Assembly: GCF_003144195.1 (NCBI RefSeq)
Contig: NW_020290010.1
Span: 248,001 to 312,000, forward strand
Reading direction: 5' to 3'
Source: Ceraceosorus guamensis
Lineage: Eukaryota > Basidiomycota > Exobasidiomycetes > Ceraceosorales > Ceraceosoraceae
DNA length: 64,000 bases
Shown one piece after another: positions 45,759 to 57,654 of this stretch (the stretch's first letter is position 1; every line of letters begins with the position of its first letter). A program made the translations under genes and the position numbers. The notes beneath the pieces were generated by a model, which did not search any database, was not told the origin of the DNA, and saw nothing but the letters and a program-made list of their open reading frames with translations.

Positions 45759-46814
45759 TCAAAGCTCGTCCTTCACCTCATGTGCAGCTTCCTTGAGCTC
45801 TCCAGACTTGGCGATCGTGACGGGGGTCTTGGGTCGATCTCCAGGAGACTTGGGAACCTGTGCAGAGGCAAACGAAGGCGCGAGCGCCGCAATCAGTGTG
45901 CTTCTTCATCCACATTCACGCGGTGTTAGACGAACCTTCTCAATGAGCTCAACAACGTCCATGCCTTCAATGACACGTCCGAACACTGCGTGTGACAAGG
46001 GATTGAAGCGGCCGGTGGTGAGCGAAGCAAACTTGCGCTGGCGCACGGGCTACCACTTACCGACATGGCGCCCGTCCAACCAAGAGGTCTTGACCGCTGT
46101 GGGGTCGAGAAAATCGGTTCAGCTTGGCGAAGCATCGAAAATTATCCCCTACAGCAATCCTCCACAGGCCTTCGTAAGATCATGCTCACTGCAAATGAAG
46201 AATTGGCTTCCGTTCGTGTCCCGGCCGGCGTTGGCCTGTTAAAGGGGTAATGCAGTGAGTGCGTTAGCCCAGGAATTTGTGCACCTTCTGGTAGCAACGC
46301 ACCATGCTGAGGGTGCCAGGTCCTTCGTGCTTGAGGTCAAAGTTCTCATCTGCAAAGCTGCAGGGAGAAGTATGGTTTGTGAGAAAAGGCTCTGGACCAG
46401 GATGTATGCGCGCCGACGTACCGATCGCCGTAGATGCTCTTGCCTCCCCGTCCATCGCCCGAGGTGAAGTCACCACCTTGGATCATGAAATCTTTGATCT
46501 GATGCGGGCGAAGCAGATCACGCCGTCGTATTTAGCATGGCTCAACTCTGTGCTCGCGCGGATAGCCAACTTACGACTCTGTGGAAGCTGCTGCCTTGGT
46601 ATCCGAAGCCCTTCTCACCGGTGGCCAGGGCGCGGAAGTTCTCGGTGGTCTTGGGCACGACTTTACCGTATAAGCCCAGCACAATGCGACCAATGTCCTT
46701 GCCGTCGTGTGTCATGTCAAAGTAGACCTTGTGAGTGACTTCTGGTGCGGAGGCCACGACGTAAGGCAGCGCCACGAAGAGCGCTGCGATGATGGGCACA
46801 GCAGATAGACGCAT
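45759..46814 (-). CDS. CYPB: Cyclophilin B, ER-lumen peptidyl-prolyl isomerase ending in KDEL
   Basis: Seven minus-strand exons (46814-46575, 46498-46422, 46357-46303, 46235-46190, 46096-46061, 45985-45936, 45857-45759) join in phase to 200 residues. A signal peptide of about 22 residues ([20 protein letters not shown]) leads into a complete cyclophilin domain. It has [25 protein letters not shown] with the catalytic Arg and Phe, [11 protein letters not shown], and [11 protein letters not shown] with the Trp and His of the active site. The chain ends HEVKDEL, an ER retrieval signal. It therefore assists folding of secretory proteins in the ER. The last intron uses a GTTCGT donor and intron 3 GTGCGT, both less common. 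The codons for VKDEL overlap a GTGAAG donor that may lead to an alternative exon (45172-45513). Six introns in a 200-residue gene is dense. Upstream, towards 46957, a CGACGTGGA word resembles an unfolded-protein-response element but is weak evidence. Confidence 0.93.
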
Positions 46815-47817
46815 CGTGGAACGTAGTGAGGTGTTGTCGAGTGTAGAATATTCGTACCAGCAGCTGAAGATGTTAGAAGGTTGATAATGGAGGGTTGAAT
46901 GAGCTCCAAACAGCTCGACACGCCAAGACGTGCACTCAAACTCATGGCAGCAGCCGTCGACGTGGACGCTGTTCCGTGCGAGGTGCCGGTGAATATTTGT
47001 TGCGTGTTGCACGCTGGCCTGAGCGCATATCCCTGCCGGTCACGTGTGAGCACCGCCCCTCGCGCCGACGCACCCGCTGCTGATGAGGGGATGAGCGCGT
47101 GCTGGACGCAACTTTTGACTGATCTGCATGGTACGTGAGCTTGGCTGCGCTGGCGCCCCGTGCCCGTGGGCGTCTGCGCGGGTGTGGCGCAGACGCGGCA
47201 GAGACCAACGCGACAGACACATCAAGCATGCAGCTAGGCAGCATCGAGCATCAAGCATAGGCGCAGAGACCGAGCAGCAGCAGTCTGATGAGTATGAGAG
47301 GTCGGCTCTTGATAGCTACTTTGCGGTAGTGTGAGTGTAGGTATAATGCGCCATCAAAGTTGAAATCGCTGCTGGACGTGGGTGCAAGGCCTTGCCATTT
47401 GCTCATCATTGCCATTTGCTCATCAACTGTATCATCTCGCTCGCAGCAGCCAGAAAACGCGCCCCTCTCACCGACTTGCCCCTCCCCGCAATTGAGGTCA
47501 AACCCTGAGAACTACGGCCATCCGCTGAACTCCATCTTCGTTCTAAGACGCACAAGAAAGTCCGCCGCTGCTCATCGCCGAGTGATTTGGAGCTGCTAGA
47601 GCTGCGGCTGGCCATCAGAGCCCACCACCAGCGAATCATTCGACTGCATACGGTTCCACTGTCCGCACACGATAGTCCAGCTGGGGCGCCGTGATTCTTC
47701 CGCTTGGCGATTGTTGTCTGGCTCAGGAGCGACACTACACGGTTGCAGCGTCGGGTAAAGATTGCAGAGGAAAGAGTTACCATTCACGCAAGATCCCTCT
47801 TCTTCACGTGCGCTGAC
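46815..47817. other. Divergent promoter between cyclophilin B and MAPKK genes
   Basis: No supported gene in 1 kb. It contains a CACGTG core near 47041, a CGACGTGGA word near 46957, and short GCAGCAGCAG repeats near 47275. Possible ER-stress control of the cyclophilin is inference. Confidence 0.55.
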
Positions 47818-49561
47818 ATGTCTTCGATCAGAAAGAAGAGGAATTTCAAGGGCTTAGCGCTGGCAGAATCACCGCTCTCTACGCCCTCGCCAGGACAGGC
47901 TTCAGGCTCCTCGGGTCCCTCAGCTGGCCTGGTATCATCTCAAGCGGTCAAAGCTAGAGGATTGCCAGGTGTGGGGCTGGGTGCTGGTGCGAGTGCGGAG
48001 ATCGACCCTTCGAGTGGGGCCAATTATCACAATAAGCTGAGCGAACAGCTTGCGAACTTAGAGTTGGGAATAGAGTACAAGCTTGACCTTAAGAATGAGG
48101 ACTTGAAACATCTGTCAGACTTGGGCAGCGGGAATAGTGGAACAGTCTCAAAGGTGAGTCTTGCGTAGTTTGAAAGCGCTGGTGCCTCCTTCTCCGTCTA
48201 GACGAGGGCCGATTCTCCTCATAATGACAGGGGATGGGCAATGCAGTGATGTCCGGGCTGGGCCCCAAGATTTGCGGCAGCTTTCAACAGCGTCACGACC
48301 AGACTAACGCAGCGCTTCAGATCTCGATGCTAAGCCCGGCATTCACGCTGTTTACTTCATCCAGGTCTTACACGAAAAGTCAGCAACAACAATGGCAAAA
48401 AAGGTGTGTAGATTGAGTCTGCGGGCTCGAGCTTTCGACGTCATGTAGCCTGACGAGATCGCTGTCCTGCCAGGTGGTGTTCATCGATGCGAAGCCAACA
48501 GTGCGGAAACAAATATTGAGAGAACTGCAGATACTGCACGAGTGCAACTCAAAATACATCGTCAGCTTCTACGGAGCTTACTTGAGCGAACCGCACATAT
48601 GCATGTGCATGGAGTTCATGGACAAGACGTGAGTACATGGGCAAGCTATCGAATTGCAGCGCCACGGCGCTTCGCTCACACGCTGCACACATTGGCCGCC
48701 AATACAGCTCGCTGGACAACATATACAAGAAGTGGGGTCCTGTGCCGGTAGATGTGCTTGGGAAGGTGATTGTGGTAGTCGTTCATGGCCTCACGTATCT
48801 TTACGACGTGCACCGCATTATTCATAGGGGTGAGTTTGGCCACAGAGGCGTGGAGATCGTGCGTAGATGCTGACGCTGAGCATCTTCTGTAGATGTCAAG
48901 CCCTCCAACATTCTCGTCAATGGTCAAGGTCAAATCAAGATTTGCGATTTTGGTGTCTCTGGCGAGCTCATCAATTCGATTGCGGACACATTTGTAGGCA
49001 CGAGCACGTACATGAGCGTGAGTGGCTGTGGACAATTTTCAACTGGAGAAAGGATTTCGAAGGCTGACCATGTGTGATCCATAGCCGGAACGAATTCAAG
49101 GTGATCAGTACAGCGTCAAATCCGACGTCTGGTCCCTCGGGATCTCGGTCATCGAGCTGGCACTAGGCAGGTTTCCCTTCGCAAATCCTGCCGAAGACTC
49201 GGATGACGAGATTCCGGAGGAGTTGCGGGGGACGTTGTCTCCTACGAAGCCGGACGGATTATCTCAAGCAGCATCGAGACCCAAAAGGGCAGACGTAGGG
49301 GCGAGGGCAGGCGTGTCACTCGAAGGGTCGGGTGCGCAGATGTCCATCCTGGACCTGCTGCAGCACATTGTCAACGAACCTCCACCGCATTTGCCGGAGG
49401 ATTCGAAATTTCCAAAGGCCATGCATGAATGCATCGATCTGTGCTTGATCAAGGACCCCTCGGCAAGACCCTCCCCAACAGACCTGACGGTTCATCCATA
49501 CGTCAAGGAAAGCGAGGAGAAAAAGGTGGACCTGAAGGCATGGGTAGACACGCTCGTGTAG
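47818..49561 (+). CDS. STE7: MAP kinase kinase of the Ste7/Byr1/Fuz7 (MEK) type
   Basis: Exons 47818-48153, 48365-48403, 48474-48628, 48708-48829, 48893-49017 and 49085-49561 join in phase to 417 residues. The N-terminus [13 protein letters not shown] fits a MAPK docking site (basic cluster then spaced hydrophobics). The kinase has the Gly loop [12 protein letters not shown], the Lys of MAKK, catalytic HRDVKPSN (D218), and DFGVSG. The activation loop has Ser246 and Thr250, the residues phosphorylated by a MAPKKK, and then the GTSTYMSPERIQG segment. The C-lobe shows the MEK-specific insert (about 45 residues, with SPTKP) before [16 protein letters not shown]. The sequence is closer to the mating/filamentation MAPKK class (Ste7, Fuz7) than to Pbs2 or Mkk1, judging from the short N-terminus and insert; this subclass is my reading, not a computed tree. 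Confidence 0.92.
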
Positions 49562-50691
49562 AGCCATCAGCAGCCCTTGCGATACTTTTCATCAGCTGTA
49601 ATCACACACGCAGACAAGCCTCCTTGGCATTTTCAGCTCGACGCTTCACCTCTCGGCTTTCCCCCACTCTTTCTCTGTCCTGGTGTTCTTGTCACCGGTC
49701 CTTCACCCAATCATTACATTTCGCCCTCCATCTCGCTCAGGGAACGTGGCATGTGCTTGCTGAGATGGTGCCTGTGTCTCACCTGCTCAGCAAAGATGCG
49801 CCTGGTGAAGTCAAGGCGTAGTCGCGAGGCGTCATGGTCTCTATCGTAGCTCCGGAACTACGCCCGCCAGTCACCACGGGGCCCGCCGTACGCAGTTCAC
49901 TTGCGACGGTTGCATCTACCTCGTAATTCTCGCTCGGCACCATAGAGCAGCCATCACGAGCACGACGGTGCAAGAGGTACGAAGTGAGCAGACACCAAGC
50001 AGTATGGCAGGATGTTCAGAGCCGTACGATCTCATCGACTTTCGTGACCATCGCTCGATCTGCTTTGCTGCATGTCGAGAGTCGAGACGTGACTTTTGAA
50101 CCGAGCACTCGTGAGAGTCGTGATTGGTGACGTGTTACTCGAGTCACTCACGCGCCAGCTTGATCCGCCCACCTCATGCAATTCACCATTCTTGATTGAC
50201 CCTCGCCCATGCTCGACCTCGCTGATCTTTGGATCGTGAATCGTGAAACAGAATAGTCAGTGAGTCAATCTGTAATTAAGTGGATGCATCAGCTAGCAGG
50301 GAAGAACCTCGCAAGCCTTGGACATCATGCATGTTGGCGCATTCAACAGCGCCACACAATCACAATTGCACCGCACCAGAGATTGCTGAAGTCAGAAGCA
50401 AGGCGGACGATGCATGATGCTTGCTTGCCTGCGTGCAGTCAGTCAGTCACGAGTTACCAGCATCCATACAGCACCAGTTTCGATGGTTCTGGTGCTGCTC
50501 TGTTGCCGGCTGCGCGCATGCATGCATGCATGGTGGCACTGGTGACTATGCACAGGCCTGGCAATCACGAATGGTGGTAGTTGCGTGTACAGAGGGACGT
50601 TGGTGACTGACAGAGACGTCAGGCAAACTTGCTCCAGCCTTCTTCTTGATCCAGCACCACCATCACTCTACCCAAGCGAGCCTCGTTCAAC
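49562..50691. other. Spacer between MAPKK and the next gene
   Basis: No supported gene. Dense in the dispersed word: ATCGTGAATCGTGAA at 50233-50247, AATCACGAAT at 50563-50572 and several near-matches around 50095-50200. A short GCAT tandem run lies near 50515-50530. Confidence 0.6.
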
Positions 50692-52388
50692 ATGCAATTC
50701 CCGCAGCCCCAAGTGCCAGGCCAGGACGGCCCAGGCGGCTACCAGAATCAAGCACCGCACCCACCCGCCGGATCTAACGCCCCCTACCCACCTCCAACTC
50801 CCCCCAGCGGTGGCTATCCATCTTACGCTCCTCCTTCCTATGACCAACCTGGTCAGTCACAAAGCTCCTACCCACCTCCCCGAGCTCCTCAAAGGCGCAC
50901 GACGATCGATGACCGCGGGCCCGTCAATGTCGACCCTACGACGAAGCCGGCCCCTTCTACCGACGAAGACTCGGCCGCAGACGCATCGCTTGGGAAAATG
51001 GAGCTCGACGCTTCTCAAGATGTCAAACCTCCAGCTTACTTTAGTGGCAAGACTGTGTTCGATGATGGCAATTTCAGGTCCGTCGATGCTGTTGGCAAGT
51101 GGCCGCCGACGACGAACGGAGAAGCTCTGGAGCCGACGTTGAAGTCCTGGTTGACGCAGATGGGCGAGTACCTCAAGCACAATCCGCAACACATCTACAA
51201 GCTCACGCACAAGGACGTATTTGCTCTCAAGGACTCTGACCTGTTAGACTACAAGTCTTTGGTCGAGATGGGTCTTCGCAGCTGGTACACTGCATTCTTT
51301 CACGAAGAAGAGCGCAAAAAGTGGCAGAATCCGCTTGAGGAGTTGCAAGCCGAGACACTTCCTCGTGTCGAGGGTCAGAGCGATGAGCTGAATCAGGACG
51401 CTCTGGATTGGAACAGCTGGAACATGGCCTTCAGATACTCTTTTAGTGCCAAGTTTAAAGGTGGAAAGGGGGTAGACTTGTTCAAAGGCTCGCCAATCTC
51501 GGAGATGGGCAAACCTGTGTGGAGGTGGAAGCAGAAAGACTTTGCCGCAAGGGAACAAGAAGGAGAGAAGAGAGAGGTTCAGATGGTCTATCGAAGAGAA
51601 ACGCTACGAGACGAGCTGAAGTTTCCGTGGAAGGGCAAGCAGTATGTTTGGGAGTCCAATCAACCTCACGTGAGTTGCTGAGATGCTCCTCTTCCAGCGC
51701 CGCAAGAGGTTGAAAGGAAGGCATACCGTGCATTCAAGCGCTCTTTTGCAGGAGCGAGGTGGGATGCTACGACCGTGGGCTTGTACGAAGAGAGTCCTCG
51801 TAGACTGTGAGTAGATTGCAACCAATAGCATATTTGTATGCCTCTGAACCACTTTTCATCCGTTAGGGTGGGCTGGTTCCGCTTCCTAGAAGAAAAGGCT
51901 GCTCGTGAAAAGGACTACACCCTCGATATTCTTGACCCTACACTGGACCAAGCCATTGTGTTTGTGACATTTTCGGCGTGAGTCGCCAATTCCGATTTCA
52001 GACTGTCTGAAGCTCTTTAGTGCTGAGCCACAGCACCACTTTCGCTTCACAGATTCTGGCGTCAGGCGTGGGCATGGATGTTACATGGCTACGGCTCCAC
52101 AAGTGTCACTGCCACGCTTCCGACTTATAAGAAGTTGTTGAATGATCCTGGAGCCCAGCATACTGTGAGTGCGACCGGCCTCGGTCTCGAGCTGGCCATT
52201 TGCTCGCTCTTGAATCCTGCTCAATGCGCTTACTCGGATCAACAACACTGTTCTGCGCCTAGTACGGTGTTTTGACACTGGAAAAGTACCAGGAGGCGGA
52301 GGAGATCGCAAGGAAGGAATCCACGTCATACTCCCAGACAGGCGATAACGGAGCTTCGGCCGTGGTTGCCGCCATATCCAGCTTCTGA
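50692..52388 (+). CDS. Unrecognised conserved-looking protein with Pro-rich N-terminus
   Basis: Exons 50692-51669, about 51709-51806, 51867-51977, 52053-52164 and 52263-52388 give about 474 residues. The first 75 residues are Pro/Gly/Tyr/Gln-rich (YPPPTPPSGGYPSY type) and disordered. From about residue 120 on the chain is globular, with many aromatic residues (KSWLTQMGEYLKHN, LRSWYTAFFHEEERKKW, LVGWFRFLEEKA, FWRQAWAWMLHGYG). No membrane segment or catalytic motif is recognised and I assign no function. The first intron is uncertain. The frame needed downstream (ERKAYRAFKRSF) is reached from the GTGAGT donor at 51670 only with a 39-nt intron ending CAAGAG at 51708; the better CTTCCAG acceptor at 51697 would break the frame. 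Later junctions are clean and in phase. Confidence 0.7.
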
Positions 52389-53498
52389 GGCGGCGGCTTG
52401 AATGCACGTAGTAATAGAGCGACCGTTTCAAGACCTATTTGTACCCTTCTTCTGTGCTGCCGACAGGCATCAGCGTCAATGCGATACTTCAGTGTTTGTC
52501 TGTCGTCCGCCGGCGGACTCCCGCTCTGCGCAAATGCTTGGTTCCCTCGATAGCCATGCTGAGCAGCTGGCCAGCGCGTTTGATCGCGCCTGGCTGTGTG
52601 AGTGTGTCATCGAGAAGCGAACTGGAGGTAGTGGGGCGAGTGGGGCGAGTGAGGGTCATGATGCACGGGTACATCTCTCGTACACCGAGCATCGATCCTT
52701 GGTGTCATTTTGATTCTTGATTCAAATTGAACCTTTTCAAGCCAACACCACGTGACCTAGACTGCTCCAAACGCTTTGACACCTCCACTTGAATTTTGGC
52801 TTGTCTGACGCTGCGAGCGTGCATGCAAGCGTGGACCCTGACCGCATCTGAGGGAAGAATCTGGTGAATCTGTCATGTCATACACCTAAGAAAGGTGGCG
52901 GCTACCGCCCTCGAATGAGTCCAGGTGTTGGCTGTGACTGCGCCAGAGACTCTCAAATCTTCGGCCATTCCTTGGTCCCACAGAGTCTCAATAGCGACGG
53001 TGTGGGAAGCTGACAGGCAGCGACAAAGCCGTCGACTGGGTCAAAGACGTCAAGGAAGAGTAAACCCATGCATGCAACGACGGTGAGATGTGCCGCGGAT
53101 GAACCGCGTCAAGGCTGCTTCGCTGCCTGCATGCACAGCAGACGCATGGGAAAGGCAAGCTGACCTCAGCAGAGTCCACCCAAATCCCCACCTCGAGTAG
53201 TCTTGAGTGTTTGAACCGCTCGTTGACGTTTGCCAAAACTCAAGAGTCACAGTCGTGACTTTAGACTTGCGGGCATGTCATGTGCGGTGTGATCTCCACC
53301 TGTTCGTCCAAAGGGGGTCGATTAGACATTTGCAGTTACTTGCTTGCTTTCATGACAACCCTGTGTCTCGTTAAGTCGAACCACCATCAATCGTAAACTT
53401 CGAGATCCCCTCCGTCGCATTCACGCAGCTCGAAGACAGATTCTGAGCACCTTTTCGACGTGCTTCCAGCTTCGTCAAAATCAAGCACCAGATCCAAC
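52389..53498. other. Spacer between the unrecognised gene and the dehydrogenase gene
   Basis: No supported gene. A short direct repeat GTGGGGCGAGTGGGGCGAGT lies near 52631-52650, and an ATTCTTGATTC variant of the dispersed word near 52711. Confidence 0.6.
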
Positions 53499-54635
53499 AT
53501 GTCGCTCGCAGTGATTCTAGGTTCTTCTCGCGGCCTAGGACTGAACCTCGCACGAGGCCATCTTCTTCGCTCCTCGCTCAACGTAGTCTGCGCCAGTCGA
53601 ACGCCCGACGAGGCGCGCGAAGCCATTCTCAAAGATCTGCCATCGGATGCCAAGGACAGATTGACCACTTTGAAAGCCGATGTGACTAAAGAGGCCAGCT
53701 TTCAAGAGCTGGCTGGACAGATCAAGGAGATGGGAGAAATCAGAACCCTTTGGAATGTCGCTGGTATCGTGAGTGATCGAGGTCATCAGCACAGTAAGAA
53801 GCCCATCGCTTTGATCTTGAAAGCGAATCTGATGCATCAGTATTCCCCCTCCCCTCCTCTTTCCCGCGCATACAGCTGAGACCGGAGAAGAATTTGGCCC
53901 AGGTCGATTATGACGAGATGCTGCGCCAATTTCAGTGAGTCCTTCGATAGGCGCAAGATGAAGGTGTCGACTTTGTTGATCACGATGCTGACTCGGCCTC
54001 CCCTGTCCCATGCGGCGCCAGAATCAACACTTTCGCGCCTCTGCTCGCCATGAAGCACTTGGTCCCTCTTCTGCCCAAGCAGATCAGCAGAGGTGGGGAG
54101 CGCAAGCCTGGTGCTCCAGGAGGCACCGACTCTGCATCAGACGTGGCTCCCAACGGTCTAGCACTCATTGCCAGCCTTTCGGCAAGGGTAGGAAGCATCG
54201 AAGATAATGGAAGAGGAGGCTGGTACTCTTATAGAGCCAGCAAGGCCGCACAGAACCAAATCACTAGGACTCTGGCCAGAGAGTTGACACTTCGAAAAGT
54301 GCCTGCCATTTCCGTGAGTGTCTCTGTTCGTCGTTCTTCGCATCTCCGCGGTCAACATTCGCTGCTGCTCGGCTCTCCTTGGGGGTTACAGCCTCTGACG
54401 CATGTATAAGCACTCGCCCGCTACAAAACAGATTGGCCTCCATCCAGGCACAGTGAGGTCCGAGCTGAGCAAAGAGTTCACAGGAGGTCCAGGAGGCAAG
54501 GACGGTAAGGCTCCAGGTCCTGGAGAGTTTGAGGCCCCTGACGCGGCAGAGAACCTGCTCAACGTGGTTCGAGGCCTCACCGTCGAAGACAGCGGCGGTT
54601 TCAGAGACTGGGAGGGCAAAAAGGTGCCTTTTTAA
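53499..54635 (+). CDS. Short-chain dehydrogenase/reductase (classical SDR)
   Basis: Exons 53499-53768, 53876-53934, 54022-54313 and 54432-54635 join in phase to 274 residues. The N-terminal nucleotide-binding motif reads LGSSRGLG (residues 7-14), a variant of TGxxxGIG, followed by CASRTPDEA, where an Arg after the second strand suggests NADP preference. The LWNVAGI strand takes the place of NNAG. The catalytic Tyr and Lys are Y180 and K184 in YSYRASKAA, and the Ser is probably in the IASLSARVGSI strand. After that, IGLHPGTVRSEL is the usual PG loop. The set resembles the carbonyl reductase or sniffer-like SDRs. The substrate is not predictable. No targeting signal is seen at either end, so it is probably cytosolic. 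It is convergent with the MADS gene. Confidence 0.9.
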
Positions 54636-55130
54636 GTGGCTCATCCAAAGTCCTACTACAAAAGATATAGACAACTCGAGCAGATGCGCATTGCGAGCGA
54701 CATGTCACACCCTGCAGCACACGTTCGTGACGCAAATGTGTATTATGACGAGAACGAGGTGTGTCGCGTGTGGGAGTGATGCGGAGGTATACTGACGTTC
54801 TTTCACACGTCTGGTTTGTCAAGTACGCGAGGGAGATGCCGGAAGAGGGATTGGCTAGCTAGCAACAGAGTCGAAGAATGCGTTGGGGACAAAGGTTTCG
54901 GGGCGTAGTCACTGCAGAGAAGTGAGGGTGGGCTAGACGTCAATCCTAATCTGCGAGTGCGGGGTAGGTGGAGGGTGAAAGCGCCAACAAACGGGTGCGC
55001 ATTGAGCGAGCGGCACAAGCCGCAACGATACACAAGGGGGGGGGACTAATGCCTGGCAAGCGGGTAAAGTTGCTGCGCGGCAGATGATCGCTGCTATCGA
55101 AGCGATGCATTGGTGGGGAGCGGGTTCCGC
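54636..55130. other. Convergent 3' spacer
   Basis: Shared 3' region of the dehydrogenase and MADS genes; a G9 run at 55036-55044. No gene seen. Confidence 0.65.
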
Positions 55131-56739
55131 TTAGCTGCGAGTCCAGTTCTGAGGACCAGCATCGGTCTTGGGCAGGCCAGTCGTGTATCCATGCGGAGAG
55201 AGATGACTTTGACGGTGAAGGTCGGTGGCGCTCATGGCGCCCGCAGGCACCGACCATTGGTTGCCAAGGTTGAGTCCTAGACTGTGCTGAGCAGCATCTT
55301 GATCGTAAGGAAGCAGATGAGCTTGTCCGCTCCCGCGCGCCTGATGTTGAGGCTGACCGACGTTGCCGGAATGTTGGGCTTGATGCGAAGACATGCCGCT
55401 GCTCGTCTGACCGTGCGACGGTTGTTGCTGCTGCTGCTGCTCAAAGCTGAAACCCCAAGTGGTCGGCGATTGAGGTGGAAGACCGTACTGCATGCTTGCG
55501 TGGGGCGAAAGATGGGTCTGATGAGCATTGTTGATGGCCTGCGTGTTGGTCGAAAAATCGTAGGATGTCGTCGTCGGCGAATAGTAAGGAAGACCAGGCA
55601 ATCCATACCCGCCGACCAGAGGGCTGCTGTGCGGTCCACCGCTCATCATTCCCATCCCACCGTTGCCACCTTGGTGGAGCATATGATGAGAGGAGAGGGC
55701 ACTACGAGCGTACTCTCCAACGTGCGAGTCGTGACTGTACTGATCGCTGCTGCTGCTACCGCTTCCTTGCCTTGACATGGATTCGCCCACGGCTGCCGAA
55801 GCAGCTGCAGCTGCATTTCGTCGAGAAGTAGAAGAGGCCGTGCTGCGCTTACGCTTGCCCGATGCGCTCGGCTCTCGAGGCATCTGCTCCCCACCCTTCT
55901 TGCGCTCTGCTGGGACGTCCCCGGCAAGTCCATCCGCGCCGTAGTCGTCGGACTCTAGACACCTTCGGATGAGGTCCTTGCCAGTTGTTTCTTTGACCAC
56001 GGGCGCTAGCTTGGGAGTGGTGAAGGTGTACACCAAGCCGGTTTGAGACACAACAAGCAGCAGGATCTGCGTGCCGGTAAGCGTGGCAAGTTCGTACGCC
56101 TGTCGGGGGGACAACAGGGATGACACGGGAAACAGTCGCGCGTGTGAGCATGAGAAAGCGCAGACGTCCCAGGGCACCGATGGGCGAGATCGATGATCTG
56201 CATGCGGTCGCGTTCCGCGCTAATGGGTGTGCGGCACAACTGACCTTTTTCATGATGCCTGCCTTTCTCTTGCTAAAGGTGATGTGCCTTCTGCTATCGT
56301 CTTCGATGAATTCGATGCGGATCTTGCGTCGTCCAGTCGTGCTATCTGCTTCGCCCTTACCGTCGCCTTGCGATCCAGACGCACCACCGCTTCCAGCCTT
56401 TGTGCGCTTGCCGCGTCTTTTTTTGCCGCCGCCCTCTTCGTCCGAGTCGTCTCCATCCTCATCACCGGATCCGGTCTCGAAAATGCCGAGATCTGCATCG
56501 TCGTCATCATCTACCCGTCTTGCGTGTGTCGCATTGCTCGATCCGCCGTCTGTAGTCATGCCAGCCAGCTCTGCAAGTCCAGCAGGGTCTCCGCGCGTGA
56601 GGGTCCCATACTGCGTGCGAAAGACGTTCGCGTTGGCTCCTCCCGCATGGAGGGCGCTCGAGCTGGCGGAAGCCATCCGAGGAGTGGTGGAAGCAGACGC
56701 AGAGATGATGGATGCGGTAGACAATAGGGATGGGTCCAT
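55131..56739 (-). CDS. MCM1: Mcm1/SRF-type MADS-box transcription factor
   Basis: Minus-strand exons 56739-56245 and 56099-55131 join in phase to 487 residues. The MADS domain spans about 136-217. It begins GRRKIRIEFIEDDSRRHITF, then KRKAGIMKKAYELATLTGTQ, LLLVVSQTGLVYTFTTPKL and the SAM-like extension KDLIRRCLES. This is the type I (SRF/Mcm1) form that binds CC(A/T)6GG boxes as a dimer and recruits partners for mating-type, cell-cycle and metabolic genes. It is preceded by an acidic stretch (DEDGDDSDEEGGG) and a Ser/Ala-rich N-terminus, and followed by Ser-, Gln- and His-rich sequence with a short polyQ run. The intron has a GTCAGT donor and splits the MADS domain after IMKK, a phase 0 junction. 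Start: first in-frame ATG; the frame is open and protein-like further upstream to a TTG at 56871, so an extra upstream exon is possible. Confidence 0.92.
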
Positions 56740-57632
56740 GTGCGCACCGCTGTATTGAGCGCTGGAGCCGAACAACCCCGGCTCCGAGGGATGGGAGACA
56801 GCGATGGTGGAAGACGTGTTGGGCGTTGGGCCCGCTTCGATCGCTCGAAGCGGTTGGTCGGACTGGGGCAAAGGAGCAACTCTCTTTGTGGGCCAAGCTA
56901 AATGCGGTGCTGCTCGCCGCTTGTGGTCTCGTTGATGGTGAGAATGTTGCAGAGATACGGAAGTGGAGCGTTGTGAAGCGGAAGGACTTCAAGAGACGAA
57001 CGGGGAAGGAGATGAGTGGAAGAGCGAAGGATGTGGTGAAATGGTGTTGAAAGGGCAGTGCGAAGCAATTTGGAGACAACGAGGAAAGCGCCACAAGCTT
57101 TTGCGCTCAGCTTGCCTGGGGTCTGCAAACAATTCTGATCACACCGTTGAGAGATGATAGGCTAAGGGAATTAGGGGCGACGACCGTTGAAGCATCTTCG
57201 ATGATGCTCATCAGGGCCCAAGAGCTAGACTAGAGCTCGCTCTACTTTACCGTCACTTGGCCAGCGTCAGCGGTCAAGATGGCTCTGCTGACGGATGGAC
57301 GGTAAGTGTGACAGAGTGCTTGCAAACGTGACGCGGTCTCTCCGTTTGGCTCTTTCGCTCTGAACACCCGCACGTCGAAGCTGTGACGACCGCACTGTCA
57401 CTGATCGCATGATGGCAAACAATGACGCATACAGGGGCTTCATGCCTACTTGACACCGGAGGCATTATGCTTTGCTCGTGACACGACGGATGGGTCGATC
57501 AACACCATCAAGCGACGCTGTGCGGTAGGGTGCGCTGCGATGGGGAGGGAGCGTTGGACGTGTCTGCCGTAGCCGTGGCCTTGGCTCAACAGCCGTGGAT
57601 GCAGTTGTGAGTCGTGAGTTACGTAGGCCTGT

Positions 57633-57654
57633 CTGCCTGCCTGCCTGCCTGCCT
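57633..57654. repeat. CTGC tetranucleotide microsatellite
   Basis: About five tandem CTGC/TGCC units in non-coding sequence. Confidence 0.8.
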
